23,541 nucleotides of DNA from Pseudomonadota bacterium. Its GTDB lineage: Bacteria; Pseudomonadota; Gammaproteobacteria; Burkholderiales; SG8-39. The translations under genes and the position numbers were made by a program. This document shows, in pieces, positions 8,173 to 15,906 of this stretch (position 1 is its first letter; each line of letters starts with the position of its first letter). Location of the stretch: the NCBI GenBank assembly GCA_021848555.1, contig JAJZUN010000001.1, positions 1 through 23,541 of the forward strand. The letters run 5' to 3'. The notes under the pieces are model-generated. The model was not told the origin of the DNA and searched no databases. It saw only the letters and a program-made list of their open reading frames with translations.

Positions 8173-8216
8173 TGTTTGCCAGCGCACAGACCGCCGGTCC
8201 GGCTGGCTGGAACAAT
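8173..8216 (+). promoter_or_regulatory. Operator and -10 for the CsbD-like gene
   Basis: TGTTTGCCAGCGCACA (8173-8188) matches the consensus at 13 of 16 positions and is followed by GA. AACAAT (8211-8216) lies 38 nt from its first base. The predicted start is near 8223. It is divergent from the regulator operon site 55 bp away. Confidence 0.6.
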
Positions 8217-8283
8217 GCTTGCAGGGTGCGGGCGATAGCGGCGCTTTTGCCGGGTGCGCGCCCACCCACGCTGGGAGAAACAC

Positions 8284-8517
8284 ATGAACCGGGATCGAGT
8301 CGAAGGCAACTGGAAGCAGTTCAGCGGCAGCCTGCGCGAGCAGTGGGGCAGGCTGTTTGGAGACGAATCGGGCGCTGCCGCCGGCAGGCGCGACCAATTG
8401 GCCGGCAGCATCCAGGCGCGCCAAGGCGCCTCCCGCGAGGAATCCGAGCGCCAGCTCCAGGATTTCCTCTACCGCAATCGCAACTGGGATCTTTCGCGGC
8501 GCTGGTTCCGGCCCTAG
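8284..8517 (+). CDS. CsbD-family stress protein
   Basis: A 77-residue soluble protein beginning MNRDRVEGNWKQFSGSLREQWGRLFGD, the typical CsbD start with its W-K-Q and G-x-L-x-x-x-W-G pattern. It continues into a helical second half (RDQLAGSIQARQGASREESERQLQDFLYRN). CsbD proteins are abundant small stress proteins whose molecular role is not established. A ribosome site GGGAGA lies 7 nt before the ATG. The promoter carries an operator copy at standard spacing. Confidence 0.88.
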   Translation: MNRDRVEGNWKQFSGSLREQWGRLFGDESGAAAGRRDQLAGSIQARQGASREESERQLQDFLYRNRNWDLSRRWFRP

Positions 8518-8784
8518 CCACCACGGCATCTTCGACGCTTGGCTTCGCGGGTGCGCGGTCGGCAGGCTTGGACATCGATCAATGTAGCGCCGTCCCGGGA
8601 AGATGGGAAACGATTAACGCATCAGGCGAATTGCCCGAAGATCCGCGCCGATTCTTGCTCTGCGGGCAATGGGCCTGGCCCGATCAAGCAGTATTGGAGC
8701 AACCAGGGGGCGACCCGCTCCCGACGCAGTGGATATGCGACAACGCATCCCGCTGTTTTTGAAATCATCCCGCGGAGGAATATC

Positions 8785-9888
8785 GTGAACCTATCCAGAA
8801 CCTTGCAATCCGGCCTCTTGGCGCTGTCGGCGCTTCTGCCGCTCGCGCTGTCTTCGACCACGGCGCAGGCACAACCGGCAGGGCACGCGGTTGCGGCCCT
8901 GAGGATAGACGGCTTCGATGTCGAACCCGCGCCTCGATTGAGCGCCGGCAATGAACTGCTGTTTACCCTCTACGGCAGTCCCGGCGGAACGGCGACGGTG
9001 CAGATCGACGGGGTGGTGAACCGCTTGCGTCTGGAGGAAGTGGAAGCCGGCGTATATGAGGGCACGCACACCATAAGCGTGCGCGACCGGATCACCGCCG
9101 CGTCCACGGTCACCGCGAATTTGCGTGTGGGCAACCAGATTGCCACCGAAATTCTGGACGAATCCCTGCTCGCCGGCGCTGCCTCGCCTTCCGCGGTAAA
9201 ACGCGCGGCCGATGCCGCCGCTCTCGCCGCGGCGGTCAAAATCGATCGTTTCGAGGTTGACCCGGCAGCCCGCCTGGACGCGGGCGCGGAGCTGTACTTT
9301 ACCCTGCACGGAAGCCCGGGCGGAAAGGCCAGCGTCAGGATCACCGGGGTAAAGGGAAAGTTGGCGCTGCCGGAAGTGGCGGCCGGCGTCTATGAGGGCA
9401 GCTACCTCATCAAGGCCCGGGATCGCATTGCGGCGAACGCCGCAACCACGGCCACCCTGCGCCGGGGCGAACGCGAGGTCAGTGCCACCCTCGGGCAGCC
9501 GCTGCTTGCGGCAGCGGGTCGCGTGCCGCCCGCGCGCAGGGTCGCCAAGATCTGCGCCAACTGCGGCGTGGTCGAATCGGTCAACCCGATCGAGGTCAAG
9601 GGCGACGGCAGCTATCTGGGCAAGATCGCCGGCGGCGTGGTCGGCGCGATGATAGGCAGCCAGGTCGGCCAGGGCCGAGGCACCACCGCAGCCGAGATCG
9701 CCGGCGCCGTGGGCGGCGCCGTTGCCGGCAACGAGATCGAAAAGCGCGTCAAGAAGTCCATCCATTACGAGGTGATCGTGCGCCTTCAGGGCGGGGGCAC
9801 GCAGACGATTTCCTACGCGAGCGCACCGGCCTTCAAGGTGGGCGACAAAGTCAGGGTGGAAAACGGCGCGCTGGTCCCGAATTTGTAA
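8785..9888 (+). CDS. Exported protein with two repeated beta-rich domains and a glycine-zipper domain
   Basis: Signal peptide of about 30 residues (LLALSALLPLALSSTTAQA). Two paralogous domains of about 95 residues follow, starting LRIDGFDVEPAPRLSAGNELLFTLYGSPGG and VKIDRFEVDPAARLDAGAELYFTLHGSPGG, each with a GVYEG(T/S) and (R)DRI segment. The C-terminal third is a SlyB/17-kDa-antigen-like glycine zipper (YLGKIAGGVVGAMIGSQVGQG, AGAVGGAVAGNEIEKRVKK) followed by a small beta segment (YEVIVRLQGGGTQTISY to VGDKVRVENG). A lone CANCG lies at the junction. The start is GTG with GGAGGA upstream. It is probably a periplasmic or outer-membrane envelope protein. The 267-bp gap before it has no regular operator, so it may be read from the CsbD promoter. 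Confidence 0.82.
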   Translation: MNLSRTLQSGLLALSALLPLALSSTTAQAQPAGHAVAALRIDGFDVEPAPRLSAGNELLFTLYGSPGGTATVQIDGVVNRLRLEEVEAGVYEGTHTISVRDRITAASTVTANLRVGNQIATEILDESLLAGAASPSAVKRAADAAALAAAVKIDRFEVDPAARLDAGAELYFTLHGSPGGKASVRITGVKGKLALPEVAAGVYEGSYLIKARDRIAANAATTATLRRGEREVSATLGQPLLAAAGRVPPARRVAKICANCGVVESVNPIEVKGDGSYLGKIAGGVVGAMIGSQVGQGRGTTAAEIAGAVGGAVAGNEIEKRVKKSIHYEVIVRLQGGGTQTISYASAPAFKVGDKVRVENGALVPNL

Positions 9889-9925
9889 CAGCGCAGCGTA
9901 CGCAGCCAGGAAATGTGCGCGGCTG

Positions 9926-9968
9926 TGTGCGCTAGCGCACGGAACGCCGCGCCACCAAAGCAGATCAT
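9926..9968 (+). promoter_or_regulatory. Operator and -10 for the BON lipoprotein gene
   Basis: TGTGCGCTAGCGCACG (9926-9941) matches the consensus at 15 of 16 positions and is followed by GA. GATCAT (9963-9968) lies 37 nt from its first base. The predicted start is near 9975, with an 80-nt leader. Confidence 0.7.
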
Positions 9969-10054
9969 GGTTCGGGCAAGCTGCCTGTCGTGAATTCACG
10001 ATGCGCGGCGGGTGCGAATCCGATATCAATGCGGTACCAATGGAGAGTCTGATC

Positions 10055-10366
10055 ATGAAACTGAACAAAAGCATTTCCGCCGTTTTCCTCGCTGTCGCGC
10101 TCGCAACCACGCTGGGCTGCGCCTCTACTTCGACCAAAGAGGGCACGGGAGAGTATGTCGATGACACCGTGATCACCGCCAAGGTGAAGGCGGCGATATT
10201 CAACGAGCCTTCGCTGAAATCCTCCGAGATCAACGTCGAGACCTTCAAGGGCACGGTTCAACTGAGCGGCTTCGTCAAGTACCAGGCCGACATCAACAAG
10301 GCGATCGAAGTCACGCGCAACGTCAAGGGCGTGAACTCGGTCAATAACAGCATGCGGCTGAAGTAA
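10055..10366 (+). CDS. BON-domain lipoprotein
   Basis: A 103-residue protein. The signal peptide ends in a lipobox (ATTLGC, lipid Cys at residue 22) and a single BON domain follows (YVDDTVITAKVKAAIFNEPSLKSSEINVETFKGTVQLSGFV, ending VKGVNSVNNSMRLK). BON domains, as in OsmY and the outer-membrane lipoprotein DolP, act in envelope stability and lipid contact. ATG at 10055 is chosen for its lipoprotein signal; GGAG lies 9 nt upstream. The C-terminal domain of the cytochrome gene at 21923 is a close paralogue. Confidence 0.9.
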   Translation: MKLNKSISAVFLAVALATTLGCASTSTKEGTGEYVDDTVITAKVKAAIFNEPSLKSSEINVETFKGTVQLSGFVKYQADINKAIEVTRNVKGVNSVNNSMRLK

Positions 10367-10380
10367 CAGCGACTCCGCGG

Positions 10381-10398
10381 CGGCAGGCTGACCTGCCG
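10381..10398 (+). terminator. Hairpin after the BON gene
   Basis: CGGCAGG / CCTGCCG around CTGA, followed by a mixed C/T tail (TCTCGTCGTCTCC). It may attenuate rather than fully stop transcription before the receiver gene, which has no clear promoter of its own. Confidence 0.4.
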
Positions 10399-10474
10399 TC
10401 TCGTCGTCTCCAGCGCTTGTGATTTGCCGGTTCATTGAGGAGATCTCGATCCTGGGTGACCAGGCGGTATTTGC

Positions 10475-10930
10475 ATGAGCATGATGAAGCGTATCCTGAT
10501 TGTCGACGACCACGCACCGTTTCGGGATGTGCTGCGGGAATTCTTGTCGCAGGAACCGGATTTTCAGATAGTCGGTGCAGCGGGCAACCTGCGCGAAGCG
10601 ATGCATTGCGCGGCGGCCTTGGCGCCGCACATGGTGCTGACCGATTTGTCTATGCCCGATGCCCATGGAGTGGGTGCCGTGACCGAAATCAGGCGGCTCC
10701 AACCGAAGGTGAAGATCCTCGTCGTCAGCTTGCACCGCGAGGACGAATACAAGCGTATGTGCCGCCAGGCCGGGGCGGACGGCTATGTCGTGAAGGATTC
10801 GATTGTGCAGGAATTGTGCGATTGCATGCGCGCCATATTTGGCGCCAGGACCGGTCCGGGCGCGACCGACGCAGGGCCGAAGTACTTGCCGGGTTCCCCC
10901 GCGCCAGCGCGGCATTCTGAAAACCGTTGA
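10475..10930 (+). CDS. Stand-alone receiver protein (NarL/FixJ-type REC)
   Basis: Residues 6-120 form a complete receiver: RILIVDDH (D11, D12), acceptor D57 in MVLTDLSMPDAHG, S85 in ILVVS and K107 in GYVVKDS. The sequence resembles NarL/FixJ-family receivers, but instead of a LuxR-type helix-turn-helix the protein ends in about 30 low-complexity residues rich in Gly, Pro and Ala. It is therefore likely to be a phosphate sink, a connector or an allosteric partner. No kinase is adjacent; the hybrid kinase at 3580-7110 is the only one in the window. Possible ribosome site AGGCGG upstream. It was probably complete as found, since the stop is followed by a normal intergenic gap. Confidence 0.85.
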   Translation: MSMMKRILIVDDHAPFRDVLREFLSQEPDFQIVGAAGNLREAMHCAAALAPHMVLTDLSMPDAHGVGAVTEIRRLQPKVKILVVSLHREDEYKRMCRQAGADGYVVKDSIVQELCDCMRAIFGARTGPGATDAGPKYLPGSPAPARHSENR

Positions 10931-11032
10931 GATCCGCCGTTAAGCGGCATCTCGCGGCCGTAGTTGGCAAGCCGGAGCAGCGGGACTCCCCCGCCTTTTC
11001 GATCCGAACGCATAAGCAGGCTCAGAACTACC

Positions 11033-11605
11033 ATGAACTTTACGCCGCCCACTCCGCCCACATCCGCTACCCCGGGCATCTCCTCTGACCCGGGCCGGGG
11101 CAAGATCAGCCAGAACATCGAAACCATTCTCGAGTTCTATGCGCGCGACGAGCAAAAACTCAGCCGCTCGCAACGTGCCCTGGAAACCATCAGCGGTTCG
11201 GTGGGGCGGCCGCTGTATCTCGGCTCCATCGTGCTGTTGGTCGCGCTCTGGATGCTCGGTAACGTGATCGCGCATCGCATGGGCTATGCAGAGCTTGATC
11301 CGGCTCCATTTCTTTGGCTGCAAGGCTTGGTCGGTCTGGGCGCGCTGTTGACGACGACCGTGCTTTTGATCAAGCAGAACCGCCTGGCCAGCCTTGAGGA
11401 AAGGCGGGCGCATCTTGAGCTGCAGGTCAATCTGCTGACCGAACAGAAGACCACCAAGCTGATCAACCTGATGGAAGAATTGCGCCGCGACCTGCCCAAC
11501 GTCAGGAACCGCCATGATCCCGAGGCCGTGGCATTGCAGCAGCCGACCGATGCGGAGCAGGTACTGGCCGAACTCGACGAGCGGCGCGATGCGGCGCCGC
11601 GTTAG
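11033..11605 (+). CDS. DUF1003 membrane protein
   Basis: A predicted inner-membrane protein of 190 residues. A Pro/Thr-rich N-terminus is followed by a soluble helix (NIETILEFYARDEQKLSRSQRALETISG), two transmembrane helices (YLGSIVLLVALWMLGNVIAH and LVGLGALLTTTVLLI) and a cytoplasmic coiled-coil-like tail (LEERRAHLELQVNLLTEQKTTKLINLMEELRRDLPNV). This is the DUF1003 layout, of unknown function. ATG at 11033 has a poor ribosome site; an in-frame TTG at 10964 is an alternative. It probably belongs to the transcript of the receiver gene. Confidence 0.82.
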   Translation: MNFTPPTPPTSATPGISSDPGRGKISQNIETILEFYARDEQKLSRSQRALETISGSVGRPLYLGSIVLLVALWMLGNVIAHRMGYAELDPAPFLWLQGLVGLGALLTTTVLLIKQNRLASLEERRAHLELQVNLLTEQKTTKLINLMEELRRDLPNVRNRHDPEAVALQQPTDAEQVLAELDERRDAAPR

Positions 11606-11737
11606 CCGGCGCGGGCTTGCCCCACCCTGCGCGCTTGGCGTCACCGCCTCCCGTGCGACGCACAGCAGCGTACCGATTGCGGGGACCGCCGGCCCCGTCG
11701 GCGATCTGCTGCCGGCGAGGCTGAGTGTCAACAGACT

Positions 11738-11896
11738 CTAGATCTTGCCCAGCAGCAGCAAGATCAAGACGATCAACAACACCGTTCCGATGCCGCCGCT
11801 GGGGTAATAGCCCCATTGCCTGCTGTGGGGCCAGGTCGGAAATACACCCAATAGCGCCAGAATCAGCACGATCACCAGTATCATTCCAATACCCAT
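11738..11896 (-). CDS. DUF3309 small membrane peptide
   Basis: A 52-residue peptide, MGIGMILVIVLILALLGVFPTW at its start and GTVLLIVLILLLLGKI at its end, with PHSRQWGYYPSGG between. It has two hydrophobic segments joined by a short polar turn, as in DUF3309 proteins. A strong ribosome site (AAGGAG, 6-7 nt before ATG) supports it. It lies 44 bp after the stop of the flavoprotein gene on the same strand, so it is probably co-transcribed. Function is unknown. Confidence 0.88.
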   Translation of the reverse strand: MGIGMILVIVLILALLGVFPTWPHSRQWGYYPSGGIGTVLLIVLILLLLGKI

Positions 11897-11940
11897 TTTG
11901 CTTCTCCTTGTGTGTTGTGACGCCGGAACCAGGCTGGCGT

Positions 11941-13380
11941 TCAGGCGGCCTTGCTGATTCTGGACGGCGCGGCGCGCAGTTTGACCGCAACGTCATGCAG
12001 GGCCGTGCGCAAGCCTTCTTCAATCACCGGATGGTAGAACGGCATCTCCAGCATCTGCGCGATGGTCATGTTGTTCTGCAGCGCCCAGGCTAGAAGATGC
12101 GCCAGATGTTCGGCGGCGGGAGCCAGCAGTTCCGCGCCGAGGAAACGGCCGCCGGCCGGATCTGCGTAGACATTGAGCAGGCCCTGGTTCCTGAGCAGGA
12201 TGCGCGCGCGCCCCTGGTCGGCGAAGCTCGCCTGGCCGGTGACGAAGCTGCCGGGCGCCAGCGTACGGAACCCGCCGCCGACGATGCCGATCTGCGGATC
12301 GGTGAACACCACGCCGATCCGCGCGTGGCGCAGGCCATGAAGGACCTGCTTACCCTGCGCGAGATGCGCGGCATTCATGCCGGCAATGCGCCCCTCGTCG
12401 GCAGCCTCGTGCAGCAACGGGATGAAGTTGCTCGCGTCGCCGGCGATGAAAATCGGGCTCGCGCCGCGGCTGCTCTCGGTGCGGGCGGTTGCCGGGTCGA
12501 ACGAGGGCACGCCTTTGGCATCGAGCTTGAGCGTGGTCCGGTCCAGGCCGATGCCGCTCACATTGGGCGTGCGCCCGGTGGCCGCGAGCACGTAGTCGAA
12601 GTATTCGATTTCCGCTGCGCCTCTGGGGCCCGAGCGCCCGATGGCGACGCGTTCTCCGTGGCGCCGCATATGCGCAATTTGCGCTTCCGGTTCCAGGGTG
12701 AATTCCGCGTTGAAGGTTGCAAGCGCGCAGGCGTTGATCTCGGGATCGCTGATCGGACCGACTTGGCCGCCCCGGCCGAGGACTGCGACGCGAACCCCCA
12801 GACGATGCAGCGCCTGACCCAGCTCCAGGCCGATGATCCCCGTGCCTATCACGGCGACGGCCTGGGGCAGATCGGTCCAGCCGAAGACATCGTCGCTGAT
12901 GACGAGGCGCTCGCCCAGGTCCTTGAACGAATCCGGGTAACTGGCGCGCGAGCCGGTGGCGATGACGGTGGTCCTGCTGCTGACGCGGGTATGGTCGGCG
13001 ACCGCCAGCGTATGATCGTCGACGAAGCAGGCCTGGCCGCGCATGCGGTCCGCCTGCGGAATGTCCTGCACGCCGCGCAGCGCGAAATCGACAAAACGGT
13101 CGCGCTCGCGTCTCACGCGATCCATGACCTCGCGCCCGTCGATGCGAATGGCGCCATCGATATGCACGCCAAAGGCCGGGGCCTGGCCGACCGCGTGAGC
13201 GGCGTCGGCGGCGGCAATCAGCAGTTTGCTCGGCATGCAGCCGACGCGCGCGCAGGTGGTTCCGTATTCGCCGCCCTCGATAAGCGCGACGCTCGCTCCC
13301 GCGGCTTTGGCCGCGTGGTAGGCGCTGAGGCCGGCCGTGCCCGCACCGATGATTGCTACGTCTACTTGAATGGTCTTCAT
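11941..13380 (-). CDS. Dihydrolipoamide dehydrogenase-like flavoprotein disulfide reductase
   Basis: A 479-residue class I pyridine nucleotide-disulfide oxidoreductase. It shows the FAD-binding GAGTAGL near residue 12, redox-active CARVGC (C43 and C48) followed by MPSK, a central NAD(P)-binding GTGIIGLELGQALHRLG, the second FAD motif IFIAGDAS, and the C-terminal catalytic HPVIEE (His of the usual HPTLSE). The CARVGCMPSK active site differs from the classical CLNVGCIPSK of the 2-oxoacid dehydrogenase E3. No E1, E2 or lipoyl gene is near, so an orphan redox role is more likely than a dehydrogenase-complex role. ATG at 13380 has AAGGAAGGGG upstream. An operator copy with a near-perfect -10 sits 170 bp upstream, so this is a likely regulon member. 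Confidence 0.85.
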   Translation of the reverse strand: MKTIQVDVAIIGAGTAGLSAYHAAKAAGASVALIEGGEYGTTCARVGCMPSKLLIAAADAAHAVGQAPAFGVHIDGAIRIDGREVMDRVRRERDRFVDFALRGVQDIPQADRMRGQACFVDDHTLAVADHTRVSSRTTVIATGSRASYPDSFKDLGERLVISDDVFGWTDLPQAVAVIGTGIIGLELGQALHRLGVRVAVLGRGGQVGPISDPEINACALATFNAEFTLEPEAQIAHMRRHGERVAIGRSGPRGAAEIEYFDYVLAATGRTPNVSGIGLDRTTLKLDAKGVPSFDPATARTESSRGASPIFIAGDASNFIPLLHEAADEGRIAGMNAAHLAQGKQVLHGLRHARIGVVFTDPQIGIVGGGFRTLAPGSFVTGQASFADQGRARILLRNQGLLNVYADPAGGRFLGAELLAPAAEHLAHLLAWALQNNMTIAQMLEMPFYHPVIEEGLRTALHDVAVKLRAAPSRISKAA

Positions 13381-13548
13381 GCCCCTTCCTTTGTTGACCC
13401 GCGGAGAAATGCGGGAAACCGCGCGCAGTTTGCCTGGGACGACAGGACGCAAGACAGGTCAGCGGACCGGCGAAGATACTGGTGCCGGCTTCAGATCCGC
13501 CGCCCCGGTGGCCCGAGTCCCGCCGCGAGATCACGCATCGACAGTGCA

Positions 13549-13591
13549 CTTATAGTCCGGACGGCCCGATTGCGCTGTGCGTTGGCGAACA
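13549..13591 (-). promoter_or_regulatory. Operator and -10 for the flavoprotein gene
   Basis: On the minus strand TGTTCGCCAACGCACA (13591-13576) matches the consensus at 13 of 16 positions. TATAAG (13554-13549) lies exactly 37 nt from its first base and is the best -10 in the window. The predicted start is near 13542, giving a leader of about 160 nt. Confidence 0.65.
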
Positions 13592-13672
13592 CAAGCAGGA
13601 ATCGCGCTGCGGCGGCGAACATTTCGCATGTGGACAGTCCCGTCGTCCCGGCTGTTACTCGCTTGTGCCGTG

Positions 13673-13715
13673 CGTGCGGCGCCGTACAGACTTAGGGAAC
13701 GCCGAAGAATATCTT
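13673..13715 (+). promoter_or_regulatory. Operator and -10 for the FN3-cytochrome lipoprotein gene
   Basis: CGTGCGGCGCCGTACA (13673-13688) matches the consensus at only 10 of 16 positions but is itself a near-perfect palindrome and is followed by GA. TATCTT (13710-13715) lies exactly 37 nt from its first base. In the leader, CCCGCGCC / GGCGCGGG (13752-13770) forms a perfect hairpin. Confidence 0.5.
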
Positions 13716-13817
13716 CTGCCTCTCGCCCCCTTCGGGTCGGGCGCAGTTCCTCCCGCGCCTGCGGCGCGGGTCGCCGTCAACGCTGTCATGTAATTTGCCA
13801 TGCACCAGGAGAACAGA

Positions 13818-15545
13818 ATGATTATGCAAACGCAGAAGGATGCCGCCGGCCGAGGGCATGCAGGGAAAGTGATGAAACGATTGATGAAACAAATGGGTAC
13901 CGCGATCGTGGCGCTCGGTGTGATCAGCATCGGCGCGGTGATCGGAGGTTGCGGCGGCGGCGACGGCGGGAGCGCTTCGCCTCCGACAGTCAGCGGCACT
14001 GCCGCCGCGGGTTCAGCCCTGGCCGGACAGGTAACCTTGCGGGATTCCTCTACCGTACGCAAGGACAAGCTAACCGCTATCGGCACCGACGGCTCGTTCG
14101 CCATCGATGTGTCCGACATGACCGCGCCGTTCATATTGAAAGCCAGCGGGACTGCCGAGGGTGTAAGCCGTACGATGTACTCCTTTGCCGACAAGGCCGG
14201 CACCGCCAATATCAATCCACTTTCGAGCGTGATCGTCGCCAATGCCGCCGGAGTGGATGATCCTGCGACCGTGTTCGACAAGCCCGATGCGGCGACCTTC
14301 GAAAAGATCAGGACCGGGATGCCGGGTTCGGTCTCGACGCTCAAGGCGAAGCTCAAGGTCTTGTTCGACAAATTCAACGTTGCCGATGCCGACCCGGTAA
14401 AAGATCAGTTCACGGCAGACCATACCGGTCTGGACGGCATGCTCGACAACGTAAAAATCACTATCGTCGCCGGCACGCTGACCATGACCAACGCAACCAC
14501 GGGCGTGGTCATTTTCACCGCCCCGGTCAGGGACATCGCCAGCGGGCGCACCATCGACCAGGACGACGACCTGCCCAAGCCCGGTTCCCGCCCGGCGGCG
14601 CCGACCGGCGTGAAAGCCGTGGGCGGCGACGCCCAGGTGACCGTTTCCTGGGACCCGGTGGCCAATGCGACTTCCTATGACCTGTTCTACGCGACCCAGG
14701 CCAAAGTGGCCGAAGAAGACGACCGCGACGACGAGCATGCGAAGCGGATCAAGAATGTCACCAGCCCGTTCGTCGTCAAGGGCCTCGCCGCATCGACCAC
14801 TTACACTTTCATCGTCAGGGCGGTCAACAATGGCCGTAGAGGCCCCGCCTCCGCCGAAGTCTCGGCGACCACCAGCGCGGCGACACCAGCGGCGACCATA
14901 CCCGCGGCACCGACGGGCGTAACGGCCACCGCCGGCGTAAAGCGGGTAACCCTGGACTGGAACGCAGTCACCGGTGCCACGGCCTACAATGTGTACTGGT
15001 CGACCACCACCGGCGTAACGACCACTGCCGGGACGAAAATCAGCGGCATAACGAACCCGCCGACCATTCATAGCGGATTGACCGAAGGCGCGATCTACTT
15101 CTACATCGTTACGGCGACCAACAGCGCCGGCGAGAGCGCCGCCTCGGCACAGGTTCAGGCGACCGTGCTTGCGCCTACTCCGACGACGACGACCACCACC
15201 ACCACGGCGGGGGCCACGACCTCCACCACGGCGGGGGGCGGAACGACGACCACAGCAGCGGCGACCACCACCACGGCAGCGGCGACCACCACCACGGCAG
15301 CGGCGACCACCACCACGGCAGCGGCCACGACCACCACCACCGCGACGACCACGACCACTACGGTAGCGGCGCTGGACGGTGTGGCGATCTACAACGCGAA
15401 CTGCAGCGGCTGCCACGGTGCGAATGGAAAACGGCCCAGAACAGCGACGCAGATCTCAAATGCGATCGCAAACAACACGGGCGGCATGGGATTCTTGTCG
15501 ACCCTGACTCAAGCAGAGATAGCCGCCATCGCGGCCAGGCCATAG
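13818..15545 (+). CDS. Lipoprotein with two FN3 domains, Thr-rich linker and C-terminal monoheme cytochrome c
   Basis: 575 residues. A lipoprotein signal ends at VIGGC (lipid Cys about 45). A beta-rich region follows (VSGTAAAGSALAGQVTLRD to NINPLSSVIVANAAG), then two fibronectin type III domains (about 260-350 and 360-450, starting PAAPTGVKAVGGDAQVTVSWDP and PAAPTGVTATAGVKRVTLDW). Next comes a linker of about 65 residues, almost only Thr, Ala and Gly. The C-terminal 55 residues carry one c-type heme site (CSGCH, C529, C532, H533) and a likely Met ligand in NTGGMGFL. It is predicted to be surface- or periplasm-anchored and heme-bearing, for electron transfer or sensing. ATG at 13818 has AGGAG 6 nt upstream; ATG at 13800 has none. 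Confidence 0.85.
   Translation: MIMQTQKDAAGRGHAGKVMKRLMKQMGTAIVALGVISIGAVIGGCGGGDGGSASPPTVSGTAAAGSALAGQVTLRDSSTVRKDKLTAIGTDGSFAIDVSDMTAPFILKASGTAEGVSRTMYSFADKAGTANINPLSSVIVANAAGVDDPATVFDKPDAATFEKIRTGMPGSVSTLKAKLKVLFDKFNVADADPVKDQFTADHTGLDGMLDNVKITIVAGTLTMTNATTGVVIFTAPVRDIASGRTIDQDDDLPKPGSRPAAPTGVKAVGGDAQVTVSWDPVANATSYDLFYATQAKVAEEDDRDDEHAKRIKNVTSPFVVKGLAASTTYTFIVRAVNNGRRGPASAEVSATTSAATPAATIPAAPTGVTATAGVKRVTLDWNAVTGATAYNVYWSTTTGVTTTAGTKISGITNPPTIHSGLTEGAIYFYIVTATNSAGESAASAQVQATVLAPTPTTTTTTTTAGATTSTTAGGGTTTTAAATTTTAAATTTTAAATTTTAAATTTTTATTTTTTVAALDGVAIYNANCSGCHGANGKRPRTATQISNAIANNTGGMGFLSTLTQAEIAAIAARP
15255..15338 (+). repeat. 21-bp tandem repeat encoding the Thr/Ala linker
   Basis: Three perfect copies (15255-15275, 15276-15296, 15297-15317) and one diverged copy of GCAGCGGCGACCACCACCAC+G encode AATTTTA-type heptapeptides. 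The unit is a multiple of three, so copy-number change alters linker length and not frame. Confidence 0.85.
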
Positions 15546-15574
15546 CAGGTCTGTCCAGAAGCTGTCAGCAGGTC

Positions 15575-15606
15575 GAAGGGCTCCGCAAGGAGCCCTTCTC
15601 CTTTCC
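15575..15606 (+). terminator. Terminator after the FN3-cytochrome gene
   Basis: A perfect 10-bp stem GAAGGGCTCC / GGAGCCCTTC with a GCAA tetraloop (15585-15588), followed by TCCTTTCC. It lies 29 bp after the stop codon. Confidence 0.75.
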
Positions 15607-15705
15607 GGCGTGGAAATGGATCTTGCCTATTGGAACAAGCCTGATGCCGCACGACGCCTCCAGGCTATCGCGCAAGCCGAGCGCGAAGCGCGCCGCGCGC
15701 CCGGC

Positions 15706-15830
15706 TTATTGCTTCTGCGCGACGACCCGGCCTTCCGCGTTGACGAACATCCGGTAGCGCAGGCGGTCATATGTTTCTTTCCTCCGACGTCTCTGTGTGA
15801 TAACGCACGACTCAGTCTGTCCGACCGCAT
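15706..15830 (-). pseudogene. Possible coding remnant or short peptide in a 465-bp gap
   Basis: The gap 15546-16010 has no clear gene. On the minus strand one frame ends with the protein-like run KETYDRLRYRMFVNAEGRVVAQKQ and a TAA at 15706-15708, but its upstream part is Arg-rich and no start with a ribosome site is in frame. A GGAGG before an ATG at 15770 is in a different frame that reads as Arg/Ser-rich noise. It may be a decayed gene end or an RNA gene; low confidence. Confidence 0.25.
15766..15809 (-). promoter_or_regulatory. Orphan operator copy with minus-strand -10
   Basis: On the minus strand CGTGCGTTATCACACA (15809-15794) matches the consensus at 12 of 16 positions and is followed by GA. 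TATGAC (15771-15766) lies 38 nt from its first base. No confident gene follows on that strand, so the target may be an unrecognised small RNA or peptide. Confidence 0.4.
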
Positions 15831-15863
15831 TCAGACTGCGCTTTAGCCTATTCGCCCGCGCTA

Positions 15864-15906
15864 TGCGCGCTGGCGTACTGAATCGGGCGGGATGTTCGAG
15901 TAGCCT
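15864..15906 (+). promoter_or_regulatory. Operator and -10 for the LapA-like gene
   Basis: TGCGCGCTGGCGTACT (15864-15879) matches the consensus at 12 of 16 positions and is followed by GA. TAGCCT (15901-15906) lies exactly 37 nt from its first base; the same hexamer serves the first Crp/Fnr gene. Confidence 0.55.

Noticed and set aside
8734..8749. TATGCGACAACGCATC upstream of the glycine-zipper gene as an operator copy
   Set aside because: Only 10 of 16 matches, and the standard spacing would put the start of transcription almost on the start codon.
15255..15338. Tandem repeat considered as CRISPR or phase-variable tract
   Set aside because: Units are contiguous without spacers and a multiple of three, so neither CRISPR nor on/off frame switching fits.
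15155..15416. Val-rich and Arg/Gly-rich frames opposite the Thr-rich linker
   Set aside because: They only mirror the ACC/GCG repeats of the FN3-cytochrome gene and have no start signals or domains.
15627..15770. Minus-strand ATG at 15770 with a GGAGG upstream
   Set aside because: The product is Arg/Ser-rich and unlike a protein; another frame in the same place looks more coding. The GGAGG is likely chance.
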